From Candidatus Rifleibacteriota bacterium (lineage in GTDB: Bacteria; Muiribacteriota; Ozemobacteria; Ozemobacterales; Ozemobacteraceae), in the NCBI GenBank assembly GCA_905236675.1, contig CAJOND010000018.1:21061-85060 (forward strand): DNA of 64,000 nt, in the 5' to 3' direction. The translations under genes and the position numbers were made by a program. How positions within the stretch are numbered: the stretch's first letter is position 1; each line of letters opens with the position of its first letter. A model generated the notes under the pieces. The model did no database searches. It saw only the letters and a program-made list of their open reading frames with translations, and was not told where the DNA came from. Positions 45,996 through 55,295 of the stretch are shown piece by piece.

Positions 45996-46607
45996 AATTT
46001 TGAAATGAAAAGAATTAAAATTCATGATTTATTAGAAGATAAAAGTAGTTTAAATCAGTTTTGTAATGATATGAAAAATGGTGCTGTTGCTGTTATTCCA
46101 ACAGATACTCTTTATGGTTTTGCTGTTTCTTATAATTCGAAAGAAGCTATAGAAAAGATTTATAAAATAAAAAACCGTGATACGAAAAAACCTCTTATTC
46201 TTTTTGTAACAAATGTTGATGAACTTGATAACCTAGGTTTAAAAACAACTGAAGAGTACAAAAGTATAATAAAAGCTAACTGGCCAGGTGGATTGACTGC
46301 AGTACTTCAAAGACCTTCAATAGGTGAGTTATCTGATTTCTATTTCCCTACAATAGGAGTTAGGGCACCAAATCATAAAAATTTGCTTAAGCTTTTAGAT
46401 ATTCTTCCCATAAAATTACTTACAACAAGTGCTAATCGCTCAGGAGCACCTTCTGATACCAATCCAGATATCATAGCAAAAGAATTTGAAAATGAAATAG
46501 ATTGGTTTATAGAAGACGGGATTTTACCGAGCGGAGTCCCTTCAACTGTAGTTGATTTTACAGTTAATCCGCCTAAAATTCTAAGACAAGGTAAAATCAA
46601 AATTTAA
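45990..46607 (+). CDS. tsaC: L-threonylcarbamoyladenylate synthase (Sua5/YrdC/YwlC family)
   Basis: 205 residues. Makes threonylcarbamoyl-AMP from threonine, bicarbonate and ATP for the t6A37 tRNA modification. Motifs: 'AVIPTDTLYGFAVS' (about 34-47), 'KIKNRDTKKPLILFV' with the KxR-x(2)-KP signature, and 'TTSANRSGAPSDTNP' near 150. It lacks the C-terminal Sua5 domain, so it is the short YrdC type. The ATG at 45990 lies in a palindromic repeat that also gives AGGAAG nine bases upstream; ATG 46005 would give the more usual N-terminus (MKRIKIHDLL) but has no ribosome site. Confidence 0.92.
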   Translation: MTNFEMKRIKIHDLLEDKSSLNQFCNDMKNGAVAVIPTDTLYGFAVSYNSKEAIEKIYKIKNRDTKKPLILFVTNVDELDNLGLKTTEEYKSIIKANWPGGLTAVLQRPSIGELSDFYFPTIGVRAPNHKNLLKLLDILPIKLLTTSANRSGAPSDTNPDIIAKEFENEIDWFIEDGILPSGVPSTVVDFTVNPPKILRQGKIKI

Positions 46608-46643
46608 ATTTAAGCTTTAGCTGTTAAAAACATTGTTTTGTGA

Positions 46644-46649
46644 TACAAT
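46644..46649 (+). promoter_or_regulatory. Probable extended -10 element upstream of the chemoreceptor-like gene
   Basis: TACAAT preceded by TGA, 30 bases before the ATG at 46679. The hexamer 17 bases upstream (CTGTTA) is a poor -35, consistent with dependence on the extended -10. Confidence 0.35.
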
Positions 46650-46678
46650 AAGTACATACAAAATATTATGGTAAAAAA

Positions 46679-48529
46679 ATGAAAAGAATTCCATTACAGC
46701 TTAAATTAATAATAATTATTATTATCGCTCTTTCTATTCCTATTTTGTTTATAAACACTGTTTATCTCAAATACAAACATATAGAAACTACAAAAAAAAT
46801 CATTTCTAATATTAATGAGAAATTCAATAAAATTGCCTCTGATATTAATACTTTAGAAGCTGAAGCAAACAATGAAGCTGATGAAGATTTTAAAGTAATG
46901 TATCGTGAAAAATTGGCAAAAATGGATCCAGAAAGCCAAGAATTTTTGGAATATATAAGTAATAGTTCAAAAGGTGATAGCGAGGAAGAAGAAGAGTCAG
47001 AAAATGGTGAGGATAACAGTGAAGAAACTGAAGGAAACACAGATAACGATAATGAAGACGAAACAGAAGAAGAAACAGAAGACGAAGAAAGTGATGACAA
47101 TGTAAAGAAAAAAACAACTACTGATAAAGTTGAAATAGCAGAAACAAAAGATGAAGATAGTGAAAATAGTGAAGAAGATAATTCTGAAGAAAAACCAAAA
47201 GAAATAAAAACAAAATTAACAAGAGAAGAACTACAACAACTTAAAGAAGAAAAACTAGCTCAAATAGACAGTTTAATTGAATTAACAGAAAAACACATTA
47301 TAGATTTTAAGCATTTTTTAGGTTCCAAATCTGATGGAGCCTCAAACCTTTCACGTTTAAATACTCTCGACAAATCATTAGATAATTTAATACATAATCT
47401 AATGCTATTTTATTATTTTTCCTGGTGGATTTTAATCTTTTCTGTTGTAGCTATATATTTATTTATACTACATGAATCAAGACCATTTAATAAAATAACA
47501 GAAAATTTAAAAAGCTTTCAAAACGAAAAGGAAAGTGCTCCAACAGATTTGGTGGAATGTGCTTTAAAATTTGATAATTTCTTAACCACTGCCAAAACAT
47601 TACTCCAGGAATCATATTCTATTTCGCAGGAAATAGGCAAAAAACTAGAACCTCTGACAGTAGTATCTGTTTTCTCTGACGATAATGTAAAACAGTTCTT
47701 TACAGATGTTCAGGAAATATCCAGAAGTTCAAATTATATTGCAAACACACTAGATTCAACAACCGCTCATATACAAGAAGTTTCAGCATCTGCACAAACA
47801 ATTGCCGATAGATCACATGAAGCAGCAACTGACAGTGCTGAAACAGCAGCGATAGCAGGTGAAGGTAAAAATGCAGTTAGTGAAACCATAGATACTATGG
47901 AATCCATAAAAGATGAAGTTCTTGGACTAGAAGACGTTATTGAAAACTTGAACTCTGCAAGTAAACAAATTGGAGAAATAGTTAATACAATTACAAATAT
48001 TGCATATCAAACTAATCTTTTGGCACTAAACGCAGCAATAGAAGCAGCCCGTGCAGGAGAACACGGTCAAGGTTTCACCGTAGTTGCCAATGAAGTAAAA
48101 AAACTTGCAGAAGAATCTGGAGAAGCTGCCGATGACATAAGCAAAAAAATTAAAGAAATGTTGAAAAAAACTGGCTTAGCAGTAGAAACGATCAATAGAG
48201 GTGCTTCTAAGGTTATAGAAGGCGTGAACATTGCTAATTTGGCTGGTAATAATCTTGATAAAATAGTTAATTCTGTTTCTAATGTTAATAAAATGATTCA
48301 AGATATAAGTAACGCTTCAACAGAACAATCTCAAAATATAGATTCACTACGAGGCAGCATAGAAAGTATTACAGGAGCAACAAGAATTACTTCAGAAGGA
48401 ACAAAACGTGTTGCTTCTGCTGTTAACGAACAGTTAGCAAATATCAGACAATATATTTCCGTAACCAAAGAACTACTTACTTTAGTCCAAATGATGAGTG
48501 ATATGTTGGATAAATTTGATTACGACTAA
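46679..48529 (+). CDS. Methyl-accepting chemotaxis-type receptor with an acidic sensor region
   Basis: 616 residues. Helix 1 at 9-27, an outside region at about 28-241, helix 2 at about 242-264, then a cytoplasmic coiled coil whose tip has the invariant receptor hairpin '[45 protein letters not shown]' (about 435-480). The outside region is odd: residues 99-172 are mostly Glu, Asp, Ser and Asn with almost no hydrophobics, flanked by coiled coil, instead of a Cache, PAS or four-helix fold. No other che gene is in the window. Downstream partner unknown; weak ribosome site. Confidence 0.88.
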   Translation: MKRIPLQLKLIIIIIIALSIPILFINTVYLKYKHIETTKKIISNINEKFNKIASDINTLEAEANNEADEDFKVMYREKLAKMDPESQEFLEYISNSSKGDSEEEEESENGEDNSEETEGNTDNDNEDETEEETEDEESDDNVKKKTTTDKVEIAETKDEDSENSEEDNSEEKPKEIKTKLTREELQQLKEEKLAQIDSLIELTEKHIIDFKHFLGSKSDGASNLSRLNTLDKSLDNLIHNLMLFYYFSWWILIFSVVAIYLFILHESRPFNKITENLKSFQNEKESAPTDLVECALKFDNFLTTAKTLLQESYSISQEIGKKLEPLTVVSVFSDDNVKQFFTDVQEISRSSNYIANTLDSTTAHIQEVSASAQTIADRSHEAATDSAETAAIAGEGKNAVSETIDTMESIKDEVLGLEDVIENLNSASKQIGEIVNTITNIAYQTNLLALNAAIEAARAGEHGQGFTVVANEVKKLAEESGEAADDISKKIKEMLKKTGLAVETINRGASKVIEGVNIANLAGNNLDKIVNSVSNVNKMIQDISNASTEQSQNIDSLRGSIESITGATRITSEGTKRVASAVNEQLANIRQYISVTKELLTLVQMMSDMLDKFDYD

Positions 48530-48572
48530 AATATCATTTAAAATCTTCGAAGAATAATATCGAGGTAAAACA

Positions 48573-49061
48573 ATGGCAACGAAAAAAAATATAAAAACAG
48601 ATAATGACGAAATATTAGAAAAAGTATCTGAATTAGTAGTATTCGCAAAAGAAAATAAACTTAGCGAACTAGAATACGAAACCCAAAACTTTGGATTTAA
48701 AATAAAAAAGCACACAAATAATCAGACTTTACCACTAAATTTATCTTTGTTAAATAATATGGAAAGCATTAATTCTTTACAAGAATTACCTATTGAAAAT
48801 CTTACAGAAAAACCTTCATATGATCCAGACAAAATATTAACAGCCCCTCTCAATGGGATATTTTATAGAGCTAAAAGCCCAACTTCACAGCCTTTAGCTA
48901 AAGAAGGCGATTATATTTCTCCAGGCAGTGTAGTTTGTTTAGTTTCTTCTTGCAAAAACCTTAATGAAATAGTTTCTGATAAATCAGGAAGAATAGCCAA
49001 ATTTTTAGTATCCAACGAAGATAACGTTACTAAAGGTGAAGCAATTGTATTATTAGAATAA
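48573..49061 (+). CDS. Biotinyl/lipoyl-domain protein, AccB-like, with altered biotin site
   Basis: 162 residues with AccB layout: N-terminal helix (12-30), 'LSELEYETQNFGFKIKK' as in AccB 'MELSEFELEEGEFKVRL'-type segments, a flexible linker and a C-terminal biotinyl domain (88-162). Beta strands 'VVCLVSS' and 'GRIAKFLVSNEDNVTKGEAIVLLE' fit E. coli BCCP well, and the biotin-bearing lysine is in place (Lys128), but the usual EAMKM around it is SSCKN. So the Met on either side of the lysine and the Glu are gone. May still be biotinylated, or may be a non-functional paralogue. accC is not adjacent. GAGGT six bases before ATG. Confidence 0.75.
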   Translation: MATKKNIKTDNDEILEKVSELVVFAKENKLSELEYETQNFGFKIKKHTNNQTLPLNLSLLNNMESINSLQELPIENLTEKPSYDPDKILTAPLNGIFYRAKSPTSQPLAKEGDYISPGSVVCLVSSCKNLNEIVSDKSGRIAKFLVSNEDNVTKGEAIVLLE

Positions 49062-49115
49062 TTTAATTTCCTAATTACCTAAAACTAAAATCTGACTGTT
49101 TTTTAAATATAACTA

Positions 49116-49721
49116 TTAATAACCGACTTTTTGTTTTCCTAACAATTCCTGATCGTTTTCAAAATCATCGGAATGTTGATCATAGGCCTGTTCATCATAA
49201 TAATCTTGATTATATTCTTGTTCTTCTGAAAAATCAGGAACATCATTATCGTAATTTTGGTTTTCTATGTTATTTTTTCCAAACTTTTCTTCTGCAAACC
49301 TTTGATCATCCGTTTTATATTCTTCTTGAAAAGGATTAGTCTGACTGTAGTTTGTTCTTTGACGTTTTTTTAGTTTGCGAGCTTTACGTCTATCTGGTGG
49401 CATATACCCCCCAGGTATCTGAGAAAAAGACTGATCATTGCTTTTGGACATCTCAGAAAAATCAACCACCATACGTTTTTCAATCTGATTAAAAGCATCA
49501 TTGAGTCTTTCTTGAAGTAAGTTATAACGATCTAATACAAATTTTCTCTGATGCTTGTTCTCTTCTTTTAAATGGGCTATTTCCTCATGAAGGTCCAGTA
49601 AAACGATTAAAATAGGAATAATAATAAGAGCAACAACCATATATGTATCTATGGTTTGCCTTAGAAGCATAGATACAATTAAAGCGCCCCATAAGCCCCA
49701 AAGCAAGCGAATAACATTCAT
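49116..49721 (-). CDS. Small membrane protein with coiled coil and acidic Gln/Tyr-rich tail
   Basis: 201 residues. Two hydrophobic segments at about 5-20 and 26-42 with a short loop, a coiled coil at about 43-85 ('HEEIAHLKEENKHQRKFVLDRYNLLQERL'), a basic patch 'PPDRRKARKLKKRQR' near 108-122 and a low-complexity tail of Asp, Glu, Asn, Gln and Tyr to the end. No family recognised. It is the third gene of a tight minus-strand group after divIVA and yggU (two-base gap), which hints at a role at the division site or membrane pole; this is inference. Confidence 0.65.
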   Translation of the reverse strand: MNVIRLLWGLWGALIVSMLLRQTIDTYMVVALIIIPILIVLLDLHEEIAHLKEENKHQRKFVLDRYNLLQERLNDAFNQIEKRMVVDFSEMSKSNDQSFSQIPGGYMPPDRRKARKLKKRQRTNYSQTNPFQEEYKTDDQRFAEEKFGKNNIENQNYDNDVPDFSEEQEYNQDYYDEQAYDQHSDDFENDQELLGKQKVGY

Positions 49722-49723
49722 GG

Positions 49724-50038
49724 CTACTTACCTTTCCCCGAAAGAATAGCACCAATAATCTGACAAACCAAGGTTTTACTTAAGCCTAAAAGCAAAAATG
49801 ATTTTTGCTTTCCTGTTTGTCCTTTTTCTAAAATAACAGATTTTTTAGGAATTTTAAATGTTTTTGATAAATATTCTACTAAAGCAGAATTGGCTTCCCC
49901 GTCAACAGGGGGAGCCTTTACTTTTATCTTAACACGATCTTGTTGAATTTCAACAATTTCAGTTTTTGATGACCTAGGAGCTGCCATTACCATCAAGACA
50001 ACCCCCTGAGGTGTTTCTTTTACATAATCTTCAGCCAT
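49724..50038 (-). CDS. yggU: YggU/DUF167 family protein
   Basis: 104 residues, the normal size. 'VKAPPVDGEANSALVEYLSKTFKIPKKSVILEKGQTGKQKSF' is the complete family signature. Fold known from E. coli YggU; function unknown. Starts three bases after the divIVA stop codon. In many bacteria yggU lies in the yggT/divIVA/ftsZ region, so this pairing with divIVA is ancestral and supports the DivIVA call. Confidence 0.9.
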   Translation of the reverse strand: MAEDYVKETPQGVVLMVMAAPRSSKTEIVEIQQDRVKIKVKAPPVDGEANSALVEYLSKTFKIPKKSVILEKGQTGKQKSFLLLGLSKTLVCQIIGAILSGKGK

Positions 50039-50041
50039 GAA

Positions 50042-50530
50042 CTACGCTGCTTTTTCTATAGGTTCTACACTATGACCTAAAGCAGGAGATTCTTCATTCA
50101 CCATTGCCAAATATGATTCAAGAACTGTTCTAAGTTCTACTTTTAACATTCTGCGCTGGCGTTTAAGATCTCGAATTTCTTTACCAATAGCTTCTGATTC
50201 ACTTCTAGCTTCGTCTAGAATTCTTTCTGCCTGAAGTTCAGCCTGTTTAACAATAAGCTCAGCCTGTTTTTCAGCATTATCCTTCATATCGCCAGAAGTT
50301 TTCTGAGCTGAAATAAGAGTCTGTTTTAAAGTCTTTTCTAATTCAAGATAATCCTGCATCTGACCGGTCAGACGCTGATTATTTTCCTGTAATGCTTTAT
50401 TTTCAGCATATAAACTTTCGTATTCACGACCAACTTTTTTCAGGTAGCCGTAAACTTCGTTGTCATCAAGACCACCGATATTCTTACGTGAGAACTCTCT
50501 CTGATAGATATCCATTGGGGTAATATGCAT
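50042..50530 (-). CDS. divIVA: DivIVA-family protein
   Basis: 162 residues. N-terminal membrane-targeting segment 'ITPMDIYQREFSRKNIGGLDDNEVYGYLKKV' matches DivIVA 'ITPLDIHNKEFKRSFRGYDEDEVNEFL' in order and spacing, then coiled coil from about 36 to 145. DivIVA oligomers bind curved membrane at poles and septum. AGGAG eight bases before the ATG. Located 18 bases after an orphan DNA methyltransferase gene. Confidence 0.92.
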   Translation of the reverse strand: MHITPMDIYQREFSRKNIGGLDDNEVYGYLKKVGREYESLYAENKALQENNQRLTGQMQDYLELEKTLKQTLISAQKTSGDMKDNAEKQAELIVKQAELQAERILDEARSESEAIGKEIRDLKRQRRMLKVELRTVLESYLAMVNEESPALGHSVEPIEKAA

Positions 50531-50548
50531 GATTTTTGCTCCTGAAAA

Positions 50549-51763
50549 TTATATTTTTTCCATCAAAACAATACGATGGGTGTTAGTACCAAGTTCATTA
50601 TTTTTTACTCTGAAGCAGTTAGCCAATTTGGTGAACTGCTGACTCTGAACAAATATTTCCTTAACTCTGAATTGATTCAAGTTGTATTTCTTATTACAAG
50701 TCAAGCTTACAAGAATTTCATCAAGATTAAGGATTGTACCCTGATACTTAACTTCGCCAACTTCCATAGCTACTAAGCCATTTTTCTTTAGAACACGATG
50801 AAGTTCAGAAAGTGTATCAGATATAAAATCAGTCCAAACATGAAGATCTGGAGTTTGAACGATTCCTGTTTCTACTGTTGATTGAGGAATTCCACAGAAC
50901 CAGTTTTCTATCCAGTTGTCAGTTACATAATCAACTTGATTCAAGAAAGGCGGTGAAGTTACTACCATATCAACGCTTTCGCTTTTCCAATCAACTAAAT
51001 TTCTAGAATCGCAAGTTGTAAACTTATGCAATTTACCAATCTTTCGCAATGCTTCAATACCACCGCTTTTCAAAGAGGTTTTAGCTTTTTTTAGAATACG
51101 AGACTTAATTTCTTTGTATTCAGGTTCTAAGTTTCTTGTGCGGTTAATCTTTATTTGGCTAGATTTTGGAATAGAAAACTGTGGGAATGAATAAGTAGAG
51201 AAAAAACCGTTTGAATGGCCATGAAGTCTTGAAATTGCTGTGATTTCAATAAATCTATCTACATCATCTCTATGAGTTTTTAAGTATTCACGAAGATTCA
51301 ATATCTCTTTATATGTTTCTTTATGATAAAACATAGACATATCTTCTTCTTTGCTTAAATCAACTTCTTTAGACAAATCAATTTCTTTCAAACGATCTTC
51401 TATTTCTTTAACAGTTACCGGATTAACTTTTGGATAGGCTAGTATTTCAGAAAGAGGATTAACATCATTGCTAATACCAATTCTGTTCATAAGAGCAGCC
51501 TGCAAAATAGTGGTTCCACGACCTCCAAATGGATCACCTATAACATCACCTTCATTAGTGAATCTGGAAATGAAGTATTCAGGTAACTCTGGTTTATAGC
51601 AACCTCTATAAGAGTTTGAATAATGTAAAGAATTCATCTGACGTTGCTTAGCCGTCCAGAATTCATCGAAATGACGTGGAACAGAACCAAAAGGAGTTTC
51701 TATAGAATCTGTGTATGCCTCTTGGTTATATTGGGTATCTTTAACTAGGGCTAGGGCTGTCAT
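50549..51763 (-). CDS. Solitary DNA methyltransferase (N4-cytosine or N6-adenine type)
   Basis: 404 residues. SAM-binding motif 'GDPFGGRGTTILQAALMN' (about 77-94) precedes the catalytic motif 'VVTSPPFLNQVDY' (about 272-284). SPPF/SPPY usually marks N4-cytosine methyltransferases. Motif I before motif IV, with about 180 residues between them probably holding the target-recognition part. C-terminal 'LSELHRVLKKNGLVAMEVG' is motif VI/VIII-like. No restriction endonuclease gene is next to it, so it may be an orphan enzyme used in regulation. GGAGG four bases before the ATG. Confidence 0.85.
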   Translation of the reverse strand: MTALALVKDTQYNQEAYTDSIETPFGSVPRHFDEFWTAKQRQMNSLHYSNSYRGCYKPELPEYFISRFTNEGDVIGDPFGGRGTTILQAALMNRIGISNDVNPLSEILAYPKVNPVTVKEIEDRLKEIDLSKEVDLSKEEDMSMFYHKETYKEILNLREYLKTHRDDVDRFIEITAISRLHGHSNGFFSTYSFPQFSIPKSSQIKINRTRNLEPEYKEIKSRILKKAKTSLKSGGIEALRKIGKLHKFTTCDSRNLVDWKSESVDMVVTSPPFLNQVDYVTDNWIENWFCGIPQSTVETGIVQTPDLHVWTDFISDTLSELHRVLKKNGLVAMEVGEVKYQGTILNLDEILVSLTCNKKYNLNQFRVKEIFVQSQQFTKLANCFRVKNNELGTNTHRIVLMEKI

Positions 51764-52020
51764 AGTGCCTCCGGTAATATTATCTTTTTTCTATAGAAAA
51801 ATTATCGGCGTTATGCACGGAATTATTTACAGATTTATTCTATTATTGTTAATTTGAAGCTTTCAGCCTTTTTTTAGAGTTAGTGTATGAAGATTAATCG
51901 TTGAGGGCACGTATATTTCAGGCTGCCACCAAGTAAAGTTTGTTTTTTCACTTTCGATCTCTTATTTTCGCAATAAAAATGTGCTAGTATATAACATATA
52001 TATTGAGAGATTCTTAAGGT

Positions 52021-54330
52021 ATGGCTAATAATCCTATAATAGTTAAATGTTCTTCTTGTGGCTCTAACGCTGAATATGACATAAAAGAACATAGTTACTG
52101 CTGTAAAGCTTGTGGTCAGGAAACCCCCAATGCCGATGCTGTAACAAATTTAGCAAACTGGCGCAAAGAACAGCAAATCAAAATAAAAAAAGAACTTCAT
52201 GGGCTTCCGCAATCAGTTGTTTCTTGTCCTAATTGCGGTGCAGAATTCTTTTTCAAAGAAGATGAAGCCACAGCAAATTGTCCCTATTGCAATACTCCAA
52301 TGATTCGCCAAGAATATGACAAAAGCATTTCTTTTCCAGAAAGCATAATTCCTTTTAAAATTACCTTATATGAAGCCAAGAAAAAACTTCAAGATTACCT
52401 TGCCCAATCAGGTAATAAATTTAAAGAAGAAGCTAAAATAGCTAAAAATAACATTAACAAAATGCAGGGATATTACTTGCCATACTGCCTAATTAGGGGT
52501 CCTTTAGATTTCACCATAAATAGAGCAGGAACGAAACGCCAATTTTATTGTGAAATTTATGTAGAAAAAAACTTTATTAATGGTTCAAAAGAACTTGACA
52601 ACCTTGTTCTAGATGCTATGGAGCCCTACGATTGGAAAGAAATAGTTCCTTTTGATTTTGGCTATATCTCTGGTCAATCAGTAAAAACAAGAAATATTGA
52701 CGAAAAAGAACTTTCTCGACGAGCTGTTAAAGAAGTTGTAGTTCAAGAAAGACAACAAATAGAAGAAATACTAGATTCAAAAACTATTGAAATTTTGCCT
52801 AATGCTGTGAATATATTGAGTATACCTGTTTTATTGCCTGTTTATTATTTTAAAGTGGGTGGTTTTACTGTTGCTGTAAACGGGCAAACAGGCAGGGTTT
52901 CTATGACCAATAATCATGAAACAAAAAAAATAGTTAATTATTCGGGTTGGATAGCATTTATTCTTTTTCTTGCGTTAGAGTTGATTTTTTTCGGATCAGT
53001 AGGTGCATTCAAAATAATGCAAAAAGATATTGCGTTTTCTTTACATTTTATAATATTTGTTTTTCTCCTTGGTTCCCCTTTGGGCTTCATAGTTATATTG
53101 ATGCCTAGCAATATAAAAATAATAAAAGAAAAACTTCCTCACGCTAGTGAAAAATGTCTTGCTATACGCAAGAACAACAAGGTTTTGACATATAGATACG
53201 GCAAAAATGCCATTTATGAAGAAAAATCAAAATTTTCTTTTTATGAAAAAGATGGTTCAAAAAAAATAAGCTATAAAATTAATTTATATAAAACCTCAAC
53301 TTTATATAAACAAGCTCTTTGTGTAATGTTTTTACCTCCTACTTTGTTTCTTTTTTCTTCTAGTTGCGTCAGCCTTTACTGTTTTAGCTTATCTTTATTT
53401 ATTGATTTAATTAAGACTTTTTGTTTCAGTTCTTCTTTTTATATTATTTTTATTGGAAGTTTGTATTTTCTTGGCATATTGATTTATAACAAAATTAAAT
53501 ACATATTCAACTTATCAAAAAAAATAACTTCTTTTATTTTAAACTCATATATTACAATTATATTTAGTTTGGGAATAATTATTTGTTTGTTTTTCAGTTT
53601 GCATTTTTTTGAGGATCCAATAAACTGTGGTATTTTTTATATAATATCAGATCCTGCAGAAGAGGCAGCTCAAAAAAAAGAATTAGAAGTAATACAAAAA
53701 AGAATTAAAAGTACTCCAGAATTAAAACAAAATAATACAATATTTACAGCCCCATTAACCAAAGATAAGATTCATTTATTATTCAATGAAAAAGATCGCT
53801 CTTATTTTATAGATTTTTTTGAAAATGGTATTAAAACACATACTCTTTTCTCTAAGACGATAAAAAAAGACAATAGAATGTATTATTATTTAAAAGCAGG
53901 AAAAAAGAAAAGTTCAGAAACATATAAAGTAAGCTCTTATTCTGATTTCTTCGTTATTACTGATTTAAATAACAAAGAACGATGGAGAGTTACAAAATAC
54001 GATAGCACTAAAACTCTTATACAAAAGGGGCAGTCTTCTGAAGAAAAAACTCTTTATATCCTTAAAAACGAATCTAAGAAAAATGTTTTTTATTTAACTG
54101 ATGCTAAAAATAATTATGTTGGGAATACTCGTTTGAATAAAGAAAATAACCTTATAGTGTTTAATAAAGAATTTGATGAATCAAATGGGAAAGAAATTTA
54201 TTTCTCGGCAAATAGTAAACCAGGGAAATATGGCAGTAAACTGATCGGCTCACCTGCTATTCTTACAATTGATGAATTTCCGTTAAACCTTCGCTGTGTT
54301 ATGATGCTCGAACTCTCGCAGATGGAGTAG
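52021..54330 (+). CDS. Double zinc-ribbon multi-pass membrane protein (paralogue A)
   Basis: 769 residues. Two treble-type ribbons: CSSCG...CCKACG (9-34) and CPNCG...CPYCN (about 69-94). Then a soluble part with 'IIPFKITLYEAKKKLQDYL', 'YYLPYCLIRGPLDFTI', 'LDNLVLDAMEPYDWKEIVPFDFGYISGQSVK', 'MPVLLPVYYFKVGGFTVAVNGQTGRVSM', all repeated in paralogue B (57485-59920). About five hydrophobic helices between 305 and 540, and a beta-rich C-terminal domain ending 'LRCVMMLELSQME'. The layout is shared with zinc-ribbon proteins of many gut bacteria, with no assigned function. A ribosome site AAGG lies almost against the ATG. Confidence 0.75.
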   Translation: MANNPIIVKCSSCGSNAEYDIKEHSYCCKACGQETPNADAVTNLANWRKEQQIKIKKELHGLPQSVVSCPNCGAEFFFKEDEATANCPYCNTPMIRQEYDKSISFPESIIPFKITLYEAKKKLQDYLAQSGNKFKEEAKIAKNNINKMQGYYLPYCLIRGPLDFTINRAGTKRQFYCEIYVEKNFINGSKELDNLVLDAMEPYDWKEIVPFDFGYISGQSVKTRNIDEKELSRRAVKEVVVQERQQIEEILDSKTIEILPNAVNILSIPVLLPVYYFKVGGFTVAVNGQTGRVSMTNNHETKKIVNYSGWIAFILFLALELIFFGSVGAFKIMQKDIAFSLHFIIFVFLLGSPLGFIVILMPSNIKIIKEKLPHASEKCLAIRKNNKVLTYRYGKNAIYEEKSKFSFYEKDGSKKISYKINLYKTSTLYKQALCVMFLPPTLFLFSSSCVSLYCFSLSLFIDLIKTFCFSSSFYIIFIGSLYFLGILIYNKIKYIFNLSKKITSFILNSYITIIFSLGIIICLFFSLHFFEDPINCGIFYIISDPAEEAAQKKELEVIQKRIKSTPELKQNNTIFTAPLTKDKIHLLFNEKDRSYFIDFFENGIKTHTLFSKTIKKDNRMYYYLKAGKKKSSETYKVSSYSDFFVITDLNNKERWRVTKYDSTKTLIQKGQSSEEKTLYILKNESKKNVFYLTDAKNNYVGNTRLNKENNLIVFNKEFDESNGKEIYFSANSKPGKYGSKLIGSPAILTIDEFPLNLRCVMMLELSQME

Positions 54331-54507
54331 AATCAAAGAAATAAAGCCTTTTTGATTAGAGCTCAGAATGTTCTAACCCCTCCCTTATTTAGAAATAAAT
54401 TGTATTAAAATTAGTTTTTAGCTCCAATCAAGTGTAGTCTTTAAGAAGCCAAATCCATCATTGCAAATAAAACAATTCATAAAAATAAAATGATTTTTAC
54501 TTTTTTG

Positions 54508-54536
54508 TTGACTTTGTGAAATTTTTCTTTTATATA
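54508..54536 (+). promoter_or_regulatory. Promoter of the TRIC channel gene
   Basis: TTGACT (54508-54513), 17 bases, TATATA (54531-54536), 40 bases before the ATG at 54577; AAAGG lies eight bases before that ATG. Confidence 0.6.
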
Positions 54537-54576
54537 GTTCGTAGTTAAAAAAATAGTCACAGCAAAGGTTATTGAA

Positions 54577-55209
54577 ATGAATATTAGTTTTGTAGACATT
54601 ATCGATTATGTGGGTACATTCGCCTTCGCCACAAGCGGAATAAGACTTGCTTCCAAAAAGAACTTCGACTTGTTCGGTGCATTGATAGTCGGTTTTGTAA
54701 CAGCAGTAGGCGGCGGTACTCTTAGAGATATCATGTTAGGGAAAAACCCTTTTTGGTTCAATCAAAGTTCCTACATTATTATTACTATTTTTGCTTTATT
54801 ATTCTTTGTATTATTTCACAAATATATATCAAAAATAGGAACAACCCTCTTTTTATTCGATACTATAGGTATTGGTCTGTTTACAGTTGTCGGTTTTCAT
54901 AAAACAATTGAATGTGGTTTTTCTTTATGGGTAGCCACTCTTATGGCGATGTTCACTGGTGCAGCTGGTGGCGTTATAAGAGATATTCTATTAAATGAAG
55001 TTCCACTCATTTTCAGAAGAGATATTTACGCCTTAGCTTGCTGGTTTGGAGGTCTTGTTTATTTAATAGGAATAAAGCTGAATGTTCCAGAACTTATCAC
55101 CCAGATTGCTTGTGCTACGACAGTTATTACTATTAGAATCTGTGCTGTAACTTATCATTGGCGCATGTTCGTTTTGAGAGGTCACCCAAGACCAGCAATT
55201 GCAAAATAA
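54577..55209 (+). CDS. TRIC-type cation channel (YicG/UPF0126 family)
   Basis: 210 residues, seven hydrophobic helices. Two inverted halves each carry the pore motif: 'DLFGALIVGFVTAVGGGTLRDIMLG' (about 32-56) and 'ATLMAMFTGAAGGVIRDILLNEVPLIFRRDIYALA' (about 120-155). The GGG-T-x-RD and GGV-x-RD triplets define trimeric intracellular cation channels and their bacterial homologues, which pass potassium and sodium. Monocistronic: own promoter before and terminator after. Confidence 0.95.
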   Translation: MNISFVDIIDYVGTFAFATSGIRLASKKNFDLFGALIVGFVTAVGGGTLRDIMLGKNPFWFNQSSYIIITIFALLFFVLFHKYISKIGTTLFLFDTIGIGLFTVVGFHKTIECGFSLWVATLMAMFTGAAGGVIRDILLNEVPLIFRRDIYALACWFGGLVYLIGIKLNVPELITQIACATTVITIRICAVTYHWRMFVLRGHPRPAIAK

Positions 55210-55230
55210 AGAAGTCTAAAAAACAAATAA

Positions 55231-55267
55231 AGCCCATTTGTTATTTTTGTTAGCAAATAGGCTTTTC
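55231..55267 (+). terminator. Rho-independent terminator after the TRIC gene
   Basis: AGCCCATTTGTTA pairs with TAGCAAATAGGCT (two G-U pairs, seven-base loop) followed by TTTTC TTTTT. It lies 22 bases after the stop codon and 29 bases before the convergent gene. Confidence 0.75.
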
Positions 55268-55295
55268 TTTTTATTATTTTCAGTTTATAGCAAAA

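Noticed and set aside
49890..49925. CCCCGTCAACAGGGGGAGCC in yggU as a further palindromic element
   Set aside because: It encodes the conserved family motif APPVDGEANSA, so it is ordinary yggU sequence.
51880..52092. 70-codon open frame on the minus strand before the zinc-ribbon gene
   Set aside because: It overlaps the start of a clear gene on the plus strand and has no ribosome site or motif.
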